Source: Odiellus spinosus
Taxonomy: Eukaryota > Arthropoda > Arachnida > Opiliones > Phalangiidae
DNA length: 64,000 nt
Reading direction: 5' to 3'
Assembly (NCBI GenBank): GCA_963920705.1
Contig: CAWUCO010000167.1
Span: 744,001-808,000 of the forward strand
The position numbers and the translations under genes were made by a program. The notes beneath the pieces are model-generated. The model made no database searches. It worked only from the letters and a program-made list of their open reading frames with translations, and had not been told where the DNA came from. Below are positions 26,081 to 39,135 of the stretch, piece by piece. How positions within the stretch are numbered: position 1 is the first letter of the stretch; every line of letters begins with the position of its first letter.

Positions 26081-28799
26081 TTCCATGTTTTACAACGGAT
26101 TTTCCAAAACTATTGTTTTTTAGATAGACCAATATTTGTTCTTTCGATAGGTGTTGATTTTGTCTAAATCGCTTAAAAATCAAATGTTTTGTGTCCATTT
26201 GAATCCAATAATCTTGGATTTTTAAGCGTTTTTGCTTAATTTTAACCAATTTTATATTTGTCACGTTTTGGCAATTTAGACAAAACCAAAGTCATTCGAA
26301 AGAGCAATTAATGGACAGTCTAAATAATAAGAGTTTTCAAAAATCCGTTGAAAAACAAGAAAAATATAGCCAATTCAAGAAATCATACAATATCAAAATA
26401 GTCAAATTTCAGATTTTAAAAATTCGCTTTTTGATATTAAATGTTTTTTTGAATTGACCATGTTTTCCATGTTTTACAACGGATTTTCCAAAACTCTTGT
26501 TTTTTAGATAGTCCAATATTTGTTCTTTCGATAGGTGTTGATTTTGTCTAAATCGCTTAAAAATCAAATGTTTTGTGTCCATTTCAAATCAATAATCTTG
26601 GATTTTTAAGGGTTTTTGCTTAATTTTAACCAATTTTATATTTGTCACGTTTTGGCAATTTAGACAAAACCAAAGTCATTCGAAAGAGCAATTAATGGAC
26701 AGTCTAAATAATAAGAGTTTTCAAAAAACCGTTGAAAAACAAGAAAAATATGGCCAATTCAAGAAATCATACAATATCAAAATAGTCAAATTTCAGATTT
26801 TAAAAATTCGCTTTTTGATATTAAATGTTTTTTGAATTGACCATGTTTTCCATGTTTTACAACGGATTTTCCAAAACTCTTGTTTTTTAGATAGTCCAAT
26901 ATTTGTTCTTTCGATAGGTGTTGATTTTGTCTAAATCGCTTAAAAATCAAATGTTTTGTGTCCATTTGAATCCAATAATCTTGGATTTTTAAGCGTTTTT
27001 GCTTAATTTTAACCCATTTTATATTTGTCACCTTTTGGCAATTTAGACAAAACCAAAGTCATTCGAAAGAGCAATTAATGGACAGTCTAAATAATAAGAG
27101 TTTTCAAAAAACCGTTGAAAAACAAGAAAAATATAGCCAATTCAAGAAATCATACAATATCAAAATAGTCAAATTTCTGATTTTAAAAATTCGCTTTTTG
27201 ATATTAAATGTTTTTTGAATTGACCATGTTTTCCATGTTTTACAACGGATTTTCCAAAACTCTTGTTTTTTAGATAGTCCAATATTTGTTCTTTCGATAG
27301 GTGATGATTTTGTCTAAATCGCTTAAAAATCAAATGTTTTGTGTCCATTTGAATCCAATAATCTTGGATTTTTAAGCGTTTTTGCTTAATTTTAACCCAT
27401 TTTATATTTGTCACCTTTTGGCAATTTAGACAAAACCAAAGTCATTCGAAAGAGCAATTAATGGACAGTCTAAATAATAAGAGTTTTCAAAAATCCGTTG
27501 AAAAACAAGAAAAATATGGCCAATTCAAGAAATCATACAATATCAAAATAGTCAAATTTCAGATTTTAAAAATTCGCTTTTTGATATTAGATGTTTTTTG
27601 AATTGACCATATTTTCCATGTTTTTCAACGGATTTTCCAAAACTCTTCTTTTTTAGATAGTCCAATATTCGTTCTTTCGATAGGTGTTGATTTTGTCTAA
27701 ATCGCTTAAAAATCAAATGTTTTGTGCCCATTTGAATCCAATAATCTTGGATATTTAAGCGTTTTTGCTTAATTTTAACCCATTTTATATTTGTCACCTT
27801 TTGGCAATTTAGACAAAACCAAAGTCATTCGAAAGAGCAATTAATGGACAGTCTAAATTATAAGAGTTTTCAAAAATCCGTTGAAAAACAAGAAAAATAT
27901 GGCCAATTCAAGAAATCATACAATATCAAAATAGTCAAATTTCAGATTTTAAAAATTCGCTTTTTGATATTAGATGTTTTTTGAATTGGCCATATTTTCC
28001 ATGTTTTTCAACGGATTTTCCAAAACTCTTGTTTTTTAGATAGTCCAATATTTGCTCTTTCGATACTTGTTGATTTTGTCTAAATCGCTTTAAAATAAAA
28101 TGTTTTGTGTCCATTTGAATCCAATAATCTTTGATTTTTAAGTGTTTTTACTTAATTTTAACCAATTTTATATTTGTCACGTTTTGGCAATTTAGACAAA
28201 ACCAAAGTCATTCGAAAGAGCAATTAATGGACAGTCTAAATAATAAGAGTTTTCAAAAATCCGTTGAAAAACAAGAAAAATATGGCCAATTCAAGAAATC
28301 ATACAATATCAAAATAGTCAAATTTCAGATTTTAAAAATTCGCTTTTTGATATTAAATGTTTTTTGAATTGACCATATTTTCCATGTTTTACAACGGATT
28401 TTCCAAAACTCTTGTTTTTTAGATAGTCCAATATTTGTTCTTTCGATAGGTGTTCATTTTGTCTAAATCGCTTAAAAATAAAATGTTTTGTGTCCATTTG
28501 AATCAAATAATCTTGGATTTTTAAGCGTTTTTGCTTAATTTTAACCAATTTTATATTTGTCACGTTTTATCAATTTAGACAAAACCAAAGTCATTCGAAA
28601 GAGCAATTAATGGACAGTCTAAATAATAAGAGTTTTCAAAAATCCGTTGAAAAACAAGAAAAATATGGCCAATTCAAGAAATCATACAATATCAAAATAG
28701 TCAAATTTCAGATTTTAAAAATTCGCTTTTTGATATTAGATGTTTTTTAAATTGACCATATTTTCCATGTTTTTCAACGGATTTTCCAAAACTCTTTTT

Positions 28800-30745
28800 T
28801 TTGGATAGTCCAATATTTGCTCTTTCGATAGCTGTTGATTTTGTCTAAATCGCTTAAAAATCAAATGTTTTGTGTCAATTTGAATCCAATAATCTGGGAT
28901 TTTTAAGCGTTTTTGCTTAATTTCAACCAATTTTATATTTGTCACGTTTTGGCAATTTAGACAAAACCAAAGTCATTCGAAAGAGCAATTGGTGGAGAGT
29001 TTAAATAATAAGAGTTTTCAAAAATCCGTTGAAAAACAAGAAAAATATGGCCAATTCAGGAAATCATACAATATCAAAATAGTGAAATTTCAGATTTTAA
29101 AAATTTGCTTTTTGATATTAGATGTTTTTTAAATTGACCATATTTTCCATGTTTTTCAACGGATTTTCCAAAACTCTTTTTAGATAGTCCAATATTTTCT
29201 CTTTCGAGTGGTGTTAATTTTGTCTAAATCGCTTAAAAATCAAATGTTTTGTGTCCATTTCGATCCAATAATCTTTGATTTTTAAGCGTTTTTGCATAAT
29301 TTTAACCAATTTTATATTTGTCACGTTTTGGCAATTTAGACAAAATCAAAGTCATTCGAAAGAGCAATTAATGGACAGTCTAAATAATAAGAGTTTTCAA
29401 AAATCCGTGGAAAAACAAGAAAAATATGGCCAATTCAAGAAATCATACAATATCAAAATAGTCAAATTTCAGATTTTAAAAATTCGCTTTTTGATATTAG
29501 ATGTTTTTTGAATTGACCATATTTTCCATGTTTTTCAAGGGATTTTCCAAAATTCTTGTTTTTTAGATAGTCCAATATTTGTTCTTTCGATAGGTGTTCA
29601 TTTTGTCTAAATCGCTTAAAAATCAAATGTATTGTGTCCATTTGAATCCAATAATGTTTGATTTTTAAGCGTTTTAGCTTAATTTTAACCAATTTTATAT
29701 TTGTCACGTTTTGGCAATTTAGACAAAATCAAAGTCATTCGAAAGAGCAATTAATGGACAGTCTAAATAATAAGAGTTTTCAAAAATCCGTTGAAAAACA
29801 AGAAAAATATGGCCAATTCAAGAAATCATACAATATCAAAATAGTCAAATTTCAGATTTTAAAAATTCGCTTTTTGATATTAGATGTTTTTTAAATTGAC
29901 CATATTTTCCATGTTTTTCAACGGATTTTCCAAAACTCTTTTTTTTTGGATAGTCCAATATTTGCTCTTTCGATAGCTGTTGATTTTGTCTAAATCGCTT
30001 AAAAATCAAATGTTTTGTGTCAATTTGAATCCAATAATCTGGGATTTTTAAGCGTTTTTGCTTAATTTCAACCAATTTTATATTTGTCACGTTTTGGCAA
30101 TTTAGACAAAACCAAAGTCATTCGAAAGAGCAATTGGTGGACAGTTTAAATAATAAGAGTTTTCAAAAATCCGTTGAAAAACAAGAAAAATATGGCCAAT
30201 TCAGGAAATCATACAATATCAAAATAGTGAAATTTCAGATTTTAAAAATTTGCTTTTTGATATTAGATGTTTTTTAAATTGACCATATTTTCCATGTTTT
30301 TCAACGGATTTTCCAAAACTCTTTTTAGATAGTCCAATATTTTCTCTTTCGAGTGGTGTTAATTTTGTCTAAATCGCTTAAAAATCAAATGTTTTGTGTC
30401 CATTTCGATCCAATAATCTTTGATTTTTAAGCGTTTTTGCATAATTTTAACCAATTTTATATTTGTCACGTTTTGGCAATTTAGACAAAATCAAAGTCAT
30501 TCGAAAGAGCAATTAATGGACAGTCTAAATAATAAGAGTTTTCAAAAATCCGTGGAAAAACAAGAAAAATATGGCCAATTCAAGAAATCATACAATATCA
30601 AAATAGTCAAATTTCAGATTTTAAAAATTCGCTTTTTGATATTAGATGTTTTTTGAATTGACCATATTTTCCATGTTTTTCAACGGATTTTCCAAAACTC
30701 TTTTTTTTGGATAGTCCAATATTTGCTCTTTCGATAGCTGTTGAT
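28800..30745 (+). repeat. 3-monomer HOR, unit 1,145 bp
   Basis: The GGTGG marker at 28991 returns at 30136 (1145 bp). The combination of short T-tract, TTTTCTCTTTCGAGTGG and CATTTCGATCC at about 29180-29270 returns at about 30325-30415. A further GGTGG copy at 30897 lies 761 bp on, so the next unit has two monomers. Copy-specific changes include GGTGGAGAG at 28991 and CCGGGGAAAAAC near 30932. Confidence 0.8.
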
Positions 30746-32401
30746 TTTGTCTAAATCGCTTAAAAATCAAATGTTTTGTGTCAATTTGAATCCAATAATC
30801 TGGGATTTTTAAGCGTTTTTGCTTAATTTCAACCAATTTTATATTTGTCACGTTTTGGCAATTTAGACAAAACCAAAGTCATTCGAAAGAGCAATTGGTG
30901 GACAGTTTAAATAATAAGAGTTTTCAAAAATCCGGGGAAAAACAAGAAAAATATGGCCAATTCAGGAAATCATACAATATCAAAATAGTGAAATTTCAGA
31001 TTTTAAAAATTTGCTTTTTGATATTAGATGTTTTTTAAATTGACCATATTTTCCATGTTTTTCAACGGATTTTCCAAAACTCTTTTTAGATAGTCCAATA
31101 TTTTCTCTTTCGAGTGGTGTTAATTTTGTCTAAATCGCTTAAAAATCAAATGTATTGTGTCCATTTGAATCCAATAATGTTTGATTTTTAAGCGTTTTAG
31201 CTTAATTTTAACCAATTTTATATTTGTCACGTTTTGGCAATTTAGACAAAATCAAAGTCATTCGAAAGAGCAATTAATGGACAGTCTAAATAATAAGAGT
31301 TTTCAAAAATCCGTTGAAAAACCAGAAAATTATGGCCAATTCAAGAAATCATACAATATCAAAATAGTCAAATTTCAGATTTTAAAAATTCGCTTTTTGA
31401 TATTAGATGTTTTTTGAATTGACCATATTTTCCATGTTTTACAACGGATTTTCCAAAACTCTTGTTTTTTAGATAGTCCAATATTTGTTCTTTCGATAGG
31501 TGTTGATTTTGTCTAAATCGCTTAAAAATCAAATGTATTGTGTCCATTTGAATCCAATAATGTTTGATTTTTAAGCGTTTTAGCTTAATTTCAACCAATT
31601 TTATATTTGTCACGTTTTGGCAATTTAGACAAAACCAAAGTCATTCGAAAGAGCAATTAATGGACAGTCTAAATAATAAGAGTTTTCAAAAATCCGTTGA
31701 AAAACAAGAAAAATATGGCCAATTCAAGAAATCATACAATATCAAAATAGTCAAATTTCCGATTTTAAAAATTCGCTTTTTGATATTAGATGTTTTTTGA
31801 ATTGGTCATATTTTCCATGTTTTTCAACGGATTTTCCAAAACTCTTGTTTTTTAGATAGTCCAATATTTGCTCTTTCGATAGGTGTTGATTTTGTCTAAA
31901 TCGCTTAAAAATCAAATGTTTTGTGTCCATTTGAATCCAATAATCTTGGATTTTTAAGCGTTTTTGCTTAATTTCAATAAATTTTATATTTGTCACGTTT
32001 TGGCAAGTTAGACAAAACCAAAATCATTCGAAAGAGCAATTAATGAACAGTCTAAATAATAAGAGTTTTCAAAAATCCGTTGAAAAACAAGAAAAATATG
32101 GCCAATTCAAGAAATAATACAATATCAAAATAGTCAAATTTCAGATTTTAAAAATTCGCTTTTTGATATTAGATGTTTTTTGAATTGACATATTATCCAT
32201 GTTTTTCAACGGATTTTCTAAAACTCTTGTTTTTTAGATAGTCCAATATTTGTTCTTTCGATAGGTGTTGATTTTGTCTAAATCGCTTAAAAATCAAATG
32301 TTTTGTGTCCATTTGAATCCAATAATCTTGGATTTTTTAGCGTTTTTGCTTAATTATAACCAATTTTATATTTGTCACGTTTTGGCAATTTAGACAAAAC
32401 C

Positions 32402-32430
32402 AAAGTCATTCGAAAGAGTTTTTTAAATTG
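32402..32430 (+). other. Deletion junction inside a monomer (about 140 bp lost)
   Basis: At 32411-32418 the right-arm sequence CGAAAGAG is joined directly to TTTTTTAAATTGACC, which normally starts about 140 bp further on, in the left arm of the next monomer. The rest of the right arm and the boundary segment are missing. Spacing confirms it: equivalent landmarks at 31751 and 32756 are 1005 bp apart instead of about 1146. Sequence after the joint matches 29125 onward at a shift of 3294 bp. The joint is thus also the left edge of a duplicated block. Confidence 0.88.
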
Positions 32431-33252
32431 ACCATATTTTCCATGTTTTTCAACGGATTTTCCAAAACTCTTTTTAGATAGTCCAATATTTTCTCTTTCG
32501 AGTGGTGTTAATTTTGTCTAAATCGCTTAAAAATCAAATGTTTTGTGTCCATTTCGATCCAATAATCTTTGATTTTTAAGCGTTTTTGCATAATTTTAAC
32601 CAATTTTATATTTGTCACGTTTTGGCAATTTAGACAAAATCAAAGTCATTCGAAAGAGCAATTAATGGACAGTCTAAATAATAAGAGTTTTCAAAAATCC
32701 GTAGAAAAACAAGAAAAATATGGCCAATTCAAGAAATCATACAATATCAAAATAGTCAAATTTCAGATTTTAAAAATTCGCTTTTTGATATTAGATGTTT
32801 TTTGAATTGACCATATTTTCCATGTTTTTCAAGGGATTTTCCAAAATTCTTGTTTTTTAGATAGTCCAATATTTGTTCTTTCGATAGATGTTCATTTTGT
32901 CTAAATCGCTTAAAAATCAAATGTATTGTGTCCATTTGAATCCAATAATGTTTGATTTTTAAGCGTTTTAGCTTAATTTTAACCAATTTTATATTTGTCA
33001 CGTTTTGGCAATTTAGACAAAATCAAAGTCATTCGAAAGAGCAATTAATGGACAGTCTAAATAATAAGAGTTTTCAAAAATCCGTTGAAAAACAAGAAAA
33101 ATATGGCCAATTCAAGAAATCATACAATATCAAAATAGTCAAATTTCAGATTTTAAAAATTCGCTTTTTGATATTAGATGTTTTTTAAATTGACCATATT
33201 TTCCATGTTTTTCAACGGATTTTCCAAAACTCTTTTTTTTGGATAGTCCAAT
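32419..33252 (+). repeat. Copy of 29125-29957 (shift 3,294 bp)
   Basis: From the deletion joint onward this segment follows 29125-29957 closely, including TTTTCTCTTTCGAGTGG, CATTTCGATCC, TTTTTGCATAATTT, CAAGGGATTTTCCAAAATTC and GGTGTTCATTTT-type sequence. Differences include CCGTAGAAAAAC here against CCGTGGAAAAAC near 29405, and GATAGATGTTC here against GATAGGTGTTC near 29590. The match ends near 33252, where TTTGTTC replaces TTTGCTC. A related block lies at about 35560-36690 (shift 6357 from 29200-30330). Confidence 0.8.
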
Positions 33253-33539
33253 ATTTGTTCTTTCGATAGGTGTTGATTTTGTCTAAATCGCTTAAAAATC
33301 AAATGTTTTGTGTCCATTTGAATCCAATAATCTTGGATTTTTAAGCGTTTTTGCTTAATTATAACCAATTTTATATTTGTCACGTTTTGGCAATTTAGAC
33401 AAAACCAAAGTCATTCGAAAGAGCAATTAATGGACAGTCTAAATAATAAGAGTTTTCAAAAATCCGTTGAATAACAAGAAAAATATGGCCAATTCAAGAA
33501 ACCATACAATATCAAAATAGTCAAATTTCAGATTTTAAA

Positions 33540-35140
33540 AATTAGCTTTTTGATATTAAATGTTTTTTGAATTGACCATATTTTCCATGTTTTACAACGG
33601 ATTTTCCAAAACTCTTGTTTTTTAGATAGTCCAATATTTGTTCTTTCGATAGGTGTTGATTTTGTCTAAATCGCTTAAAAATCAAATGTATTGTGTCCAT
33701 TTGAATCCAATAATGTTTGATTTTTAAGCGTTTTAGCTTCATTTCAACCCATTTTATATTTGTCACGTTTTGGCAATTTAGACAAAATCTAACTCATTCG
33801 AAAGAGCAGTTAATGGACAATCTAAATAATAAGAGTTTTCAAAAATCCGTTGAAAAACAAGAAAAATATGGCCAATTCAAGAAACCATACAATATCAAAA
33901 TAGTCAAATTTCAGATTTTAAAAATTAGCTTTTTGATATTAAATGTTTTTTGAATTGACCATATTTTCCATGTTTTACAACGGATTTTCCAAAACTCTTG
34001 TTTTTTAGATAGTCCAATATTTGTTCTTTCGATAGGTGTTGATTTTGTCTAAATCGCTTAAAAATCAAATGTATTGTGTCCATTTGAATCCAATAATGTT
34101 TGATTTTTAAGCGTTTTAGCTTCATTTCAACCCATTTTATATTTGTCACGTTTTGGCAATTTAGACAAAATCTAACTCATTCGAAAAAGCAATTAATGGA
34201 CAGTCTAAATTATAAGAATTTTCAAAAATCCGTTGAAAAACAAGAAAAATATGGCCAATTCAAGAAATCATACAATATCAAAATAGTCAAATTCCAGATT
34301 TTAAATATTCGCTTTTTGATATTAGATGTTTTTTGAATTGACCATATTTTCCATGTTTTTCAAGGGATTTTCCAAAACTCTTGTTTTTTAGATAGTCCAA
34401 TATTTGTTCTTTCGATAGGTGTTGATTTTGTCTAAATCGCTTAAAAATCAAATGTATTGTGTCCATTTGAATCCAATAATGTTTGATTTTTAAGCGTTTT
34501 AGCTTCATTTCAACCCATTTTATATTTGTCACGTTTTGGCAATTTAGACAAAATCTAACTCATTCGAAAGAGCAATTAATGGACAGTCTAAATAATAAGA
34601 GTTTTCAAAAATCCGTTGAAAAACAAGAAAAATATGGCCAATTCAAGAAACCATACAATATCAAAATAGTCAAATTTCAGATTTTAAAAATTAGCTTTTT
34701 GATATTAAATGTTTTTTGAATTGACCATATTTTCCATGTTTTACAACGGATTTTCCAAAACTCTTGTTTTTTAGATAGTCCAATATTTGTTCTTTCGATA
34801 GGTGTTGATTTTGTCTAAATCGCTTAAAAATCAAATGTATTGTGTCCATTTGAATCCAATAATGTTTGATTTTTAAGCGTTTTAGCTTCATTTCAACCCA
34901 TTTTATATTTGTCACGTTTTGGCAATTTAGACAAAATCTAACTCATTCGAAAGAGCAATTAATGGACAGTCTAAATTATAAGAATTTTCAAAAATCCGTT
35001 GAAAAACAAGAAAAATATGGCCAATTCAAGAAATCATACAATATCAAAATAGTCAAATTCCAGATTTTAAATATTCGCTTTTTGATATTAGATGTTTTTT
35101 GAATTGACCATATTTTCCATGTTTTTCAAGGGATTTTCCA
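33540..35140 (+). repeat. 2-monomer HOR, unit 766 bp
   Basis: The alternating pair seen at about 33953-34718 repeats at 34719-35140 with a shift of 766 bp. One monomer has AAGAAACCATAC and AAATTAGCTTTTTG; the other has AAATTATAAGAATTTTC and AAATTCCAG with AAATATTCGC. All members carry the rare AAATCTAACTCATTCG. Private changes are GCAGTTAATGGACAATC near 33807 and GAAAAAGC near 34185. Confidence 0.82.
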
Positions 35141-35248
35141 AAACTCTTGTTTTTTAGATAGACCAATATTTGCTCTTTCGAGTGGTGTTAATTTTGTCTA
35201 AATCGCTTAAAAATCAAATGTTTTGTGTCCATTTGGATCCAATAATCT

Positions 35249-35485
35249 TTGATTTTTAAGCGTTTTTGCTTAATTTTAACCAATTTTATATTTGTCACGT
35301 TTTGGCAATTTAGACAAAATCAAAGTCATTCGAAAGAGCAATTAATGGACAGTCTAAATAATAAGAGTTTTCAAAAATCCGTTGAAAAACAAGAAAAATA
35401 TGGCCAATTCAAGAAATCATACAATATCAAAATAGTCAAATTTCAGATTTTAAAAATTCGCTTTTTGATATTAGATGTTTTTTGA
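35249..35485 (+). other. Recurrent plus-strand open frame of about 78 codons, not considered a gene
   Basis: Many monomers carry an open frame that begins in the central hairpin, crosses the asymmetric block and ends in the left arm of the next copy. Its translation is rich in Lys, Gln, Asn, Phe and Ile, as expected from AT-rich sequence. It has no domain I recognise, no signal peptide and no consistent start context. Other copies lose it through one-base changes in A or T tracts, which are not avoided (for example GATTTTAAAATTC at about 1896), so I see no sign of selection on the frame. The longer 98-codon forms at 36715 and 38243 arise from a local change, TTTTTACGCG. Expression cannot be excluded but nothing supports it. 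Confidence 0.75.
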
Positions 35486-36424
35486 ATTGGCCATATTTTC
35501 CATGTTTTTCAACGGATTTTCCAAAACTCTTGTTTTTTAGATAGTCCAATATTTTCTCTTTCGAGTGGTGTTAATTTTGTCTAAATCGCTTAAAAATCAA
35601 ATGTTTTGTGTCCATTTCGATCCAATAATCTTTGATTTTTAAGCGTTTTTGTATAATTTTAACCATTTTTATATTTGTCACGTTTTGGCAATTTAGACAA
35701 AATCAAAGTCATTCGAAAGAGCAATTAATGGACAGTCTAAATAATAAGAGTTTTCAAAAATCCGTTGAAAAACAAGAAAAATATGGCCAATTCAAGAAAT
35801 CATACAATATCAAAATAGTCAAATTTCAGATTTTAAAAATTCGCTTTTTGATATTAGATGTTTTTTGAATTGACCATATTTTCCATGTTTTTCAATGGAT
35901 TTTCCAAAATTCTTGTTTTTTAGATAGTCCAATATTTGTTCTTTCGATAGGTGTTCATTTTGTCTAAATCGCTTAAAAATCAAATGTATTGTGTCCATTT
36001 GAATCCAATAATGTTTGATTTTTAAGCGTTTTAGCTTAATTTTAACCAATTTTATATTTGTCACGTTTTGGCAATTTAGACAAAATCAAAGTCATTCGAA
36101 AGAGCAATTAATGGACAGTCTAAATAATAAGAGTTTTCAAAAATCCGTTGAAAAACAAGAAAAATATGGCCAATTCAAGAAATCATACAATATCAAAATA
36201 GTCAAATTTCAGATTTTAAAAATTCGCTTTTTGATATTAGATGTTTTTTAAATTGACCATATTTTCCATGTTTTTCAACGGATTTTCCAAAACTCTTTTT
36301 TTTGGATAGTCCAATATTTGCTCTTTCGATAGCTGTTGATTTTGTCTAAATCGCTTAAAAATCAAATGTTTTGTGTCAATTTGAATCCAATAATCTGGGA
36401 TTTTTAAGCGTTTTTGCTTAATTT

Positions 36425-39135
36425 CAACCAATTTTATATTTGTCACGTTTTGGCAATTTAGACAAAACCAAAGTCATTCGAAAGAGCAATTGGTGGACAG
36501 TTTAAATAATAAGAGTTTTCAAAAATCCGTTGAAAAACAAGAAAAATATGGCCAATTCAGGAAATCATACAATATCAAAATAGTGAAATTTCAGATTTTA
36601 AAAATTTGCTTTTTGATATTAGATGTTTTTTAAATTGACCATATTTTCCATGTTTTTCAACGGATTTTCCAAAACTCTTTTTAGATAGTCCAATATTTGC
36701 TCTTTCGATAGCTGTTGATTTTGTCTAAATCGCTTAAAAATCAAATGTTTTGTGTCCATTTGAATCCAATAATCTTGGATTTTTACGCGTTTAGCTTCAT
36801 TTCAACCCATTTTATATTTGTCACGTTTTGGCAATTTAGACAAAATCAAAGTCATTCGAAAGAGCAATTAATGGACAGTCTAAATTATAAGAGTTTTCAA
36901 AAATCCGTTGAAAAACAAGAAAAATATGGCCAATTCAAGAAATTATACAATATCAAAATAGTCAAATTTCAGATTTTAAAAATTCGCTTTTTGATATTAG
37001 ATGTTTTTTGAATTGACCATATTTTCCATGTTTTTCAAGGGATTTTCCAAAACTCTTGTTTTTTAGATAGACCAATATTTGTTCTTTCGATAGGTGTTGA
37101 TTTTGTCTAAATCGCTTAAAAATCAAATGTTTTGTGTCCATTTGAATCCAAAAATGTTTGATTTTTAAGCGTTTTTGCTTAATTTTAACCAATTTTATAT
37201 TTGTCACGTTTTGGCAATTTAGATAAAATCAAAGTCATTCGAAAGAGCAATTAATGGGCAGTCTAAATAATAAGAGTTTTCAAAAATCCGTTGAAAAACA
37301 AGAAAAATATGGCCAATTCAAGAAATCATACAATATCAAAATAGTCAAATTTCAGATTTTAAAAAATCGCTTTTTGATATTAGATGTTTTATGAATTTTT
37401 CCATATTTTCCATGTTTTTCAACGAATTTTCCAAAACTCTTGTTTTTTAGATAGTCCAATATTTGCTCTTTCGATAGGTGTAGATTTTGTCTAAATCGCT
37501 TAAAAATCAAATGTTTTGTGTCTATTTGAATCCAATAATCTTTGATTTTTAAGCGTTTTTGCTTAATTTTAACCAATTTTATATTTGTCACGTTTTGGCA
37601 ATTTAGACAAAATCAAACTCATTCGAAAGAGCAATTAATGGACAGTCTAAATTATAAGAATTTTCAAAAATCCGTTGAAAAACAAGAAAAAAATGGTCAA
37701 TTCAAGAAATCATACAATATCAAAATAGTCAAATTTCTGATTTTAAAAATTCGCTTTTTGATATTAGATGTTTTTTGAATTGGCCATATTTTCCATGTTT
37801 TTCAACGGATTTTCCAAAACTCTTGTTTTTTAGATAGTCCAATATTTACTCTTTCGAGAGGTGTTGATTTTGTCTAAATCGCTTAAAAATCAAATGTTTT
37901 GTGTCCATTTGAATCCAATAATCTTGGATTTTTAAGCGTTTTAGCTTCATTTCAACCAATTTTATATTTGTCACGTTTTGGCAATTTAGACAAAACCAAA
38001 GTCATTCGAAAGAGCAATTGGTGGACAGTTTAAATAATAAGAGTTTTCAAAAATCCGTTGAAAAACAAGAAAAATATGGCCAATTCAGGAAATCATACAA
38101 TATCAAAATAGTGAAATTTCAGATTTTAAAAATTTGCTTTTTGATATTAGATGTTTTTTAAATTGACCATATTTTCCATGTTTTTCAACGGATTTTCCAA
38201 AACTCTTTTTAGATAGTCCAATATTTGCTCTTTCGATAGCTGTTGATTTTGTCTAAATCGCTTAAAAATCAAATGTTTTGTGTCCATTTGAATCCAATAA
38301 TCTTGGATTTTTACGCGTTTAGCTTCATTTCAACCCATTTTATATTTGTCACGTTTTGGCAATTTAGACAAAATCAAAGTCATTCGAAAGAGCAATTAAT
38401 GGACAGTCTAAATTATAAGAGTTTTCAAAAATCCGTTGAAAAACAAGAAAAATATGGCCAATTCAAGAAATTATACAATATCAAAATAGTCAAATTTCAG
38501 ATTTTAAAAATTCGCTTTTTGATATTAGATGTTTTTTGAATTGACCATATTTTCCATGTTTTTCAAGGGATTTTCCAAAACTCTTGTTTTTTAGATAGAC
38601 CAATATTTGTTCTTTCGATAGGTGTTGATTTTGTCTAAATCGCTTAAAAATCAAATGTTTTGTGTCCATTTGAATCCAAAAATGTTTGATTTTTAAGCGT
38701 TTTTGCTTAATTTTAACCAATTTTATATTTGTCACGTTTTGGCAATTTAGATAAAATCAAAGTCATTCGAAAGAGCAATTAATGGGCAGTCTAAATAATA
38801 AGAGTTTTCAAAAATCCGTTGAAAAACAAGAAAAATATGGCCAATTCAAGAAATCATACAATATCAAAATAGTCAAATTTCAGATTTTAAAAAATCGCTT
38901 TTTGATATTAGATGTTTTATGAATTTTTCCATATTTTCCATGTTTTTCAACGAATTTTCCAAAACTCTTGTTTTTTAGATAGTCCAATATTTGCTCTTTC
39001 GATAGGTGTAGATTTTGTCTAAATCGCTTAAAAATCAAATGTTTTGTGTCTATTTGAATCCAATAATCTTTGATTTTTAAGCGTTTTTGCTTAATTTTAA
39101 CCAATTTTATATTTGTCACGTTTTGGCAATTTAGA
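36425..39135 (+). repeat. 4-monomer HOR, unit 1,528 bp, 36425-37607 repeated at 37953-39135
   Basis: Markers recurring at 1528 bp include GGTGGACAG (36492 and 38020), TTTTTACGCGTTTAGC (36779 and 38307), AATCCAAAAATG (37146 and 38674), TTAATGGGCAG (37252 and 38780), the scrambled GTTTTATGAATTTTTCC (37386 and 38914) and GGTGTAGATTTTG (about 37487 and 39015). Edges are set by TTAATTTC against TTCATTTC on the left and ATCAAACTC against ACCAAAGTC on the right. I saw no internal differences. Confidence 0.88.

Larger units (their letters stand above)
18601..28700 (+). repeat. Satellite domain 3
   Basis: About 26 monomers sharing TTAACCCATTTTATATTTG, TTTGTCACCTTTTGG and CAAAAAACCGTTG variants in many copies between about 20880 and 27830. 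The left arm often has CTCTTCTTTTTTAGATAG. A run of nearly identical adjacent monomers lies at 24869-25500 and 26786-27420. Private variants include CATTTCAAATCAATAATC with AAGGGTTTTT near 26583-26615. The left edge near 18600 has a two-base loss, TATTTCACG for TATTTGTCACG. No gene is seen. Confidence 0.82.
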
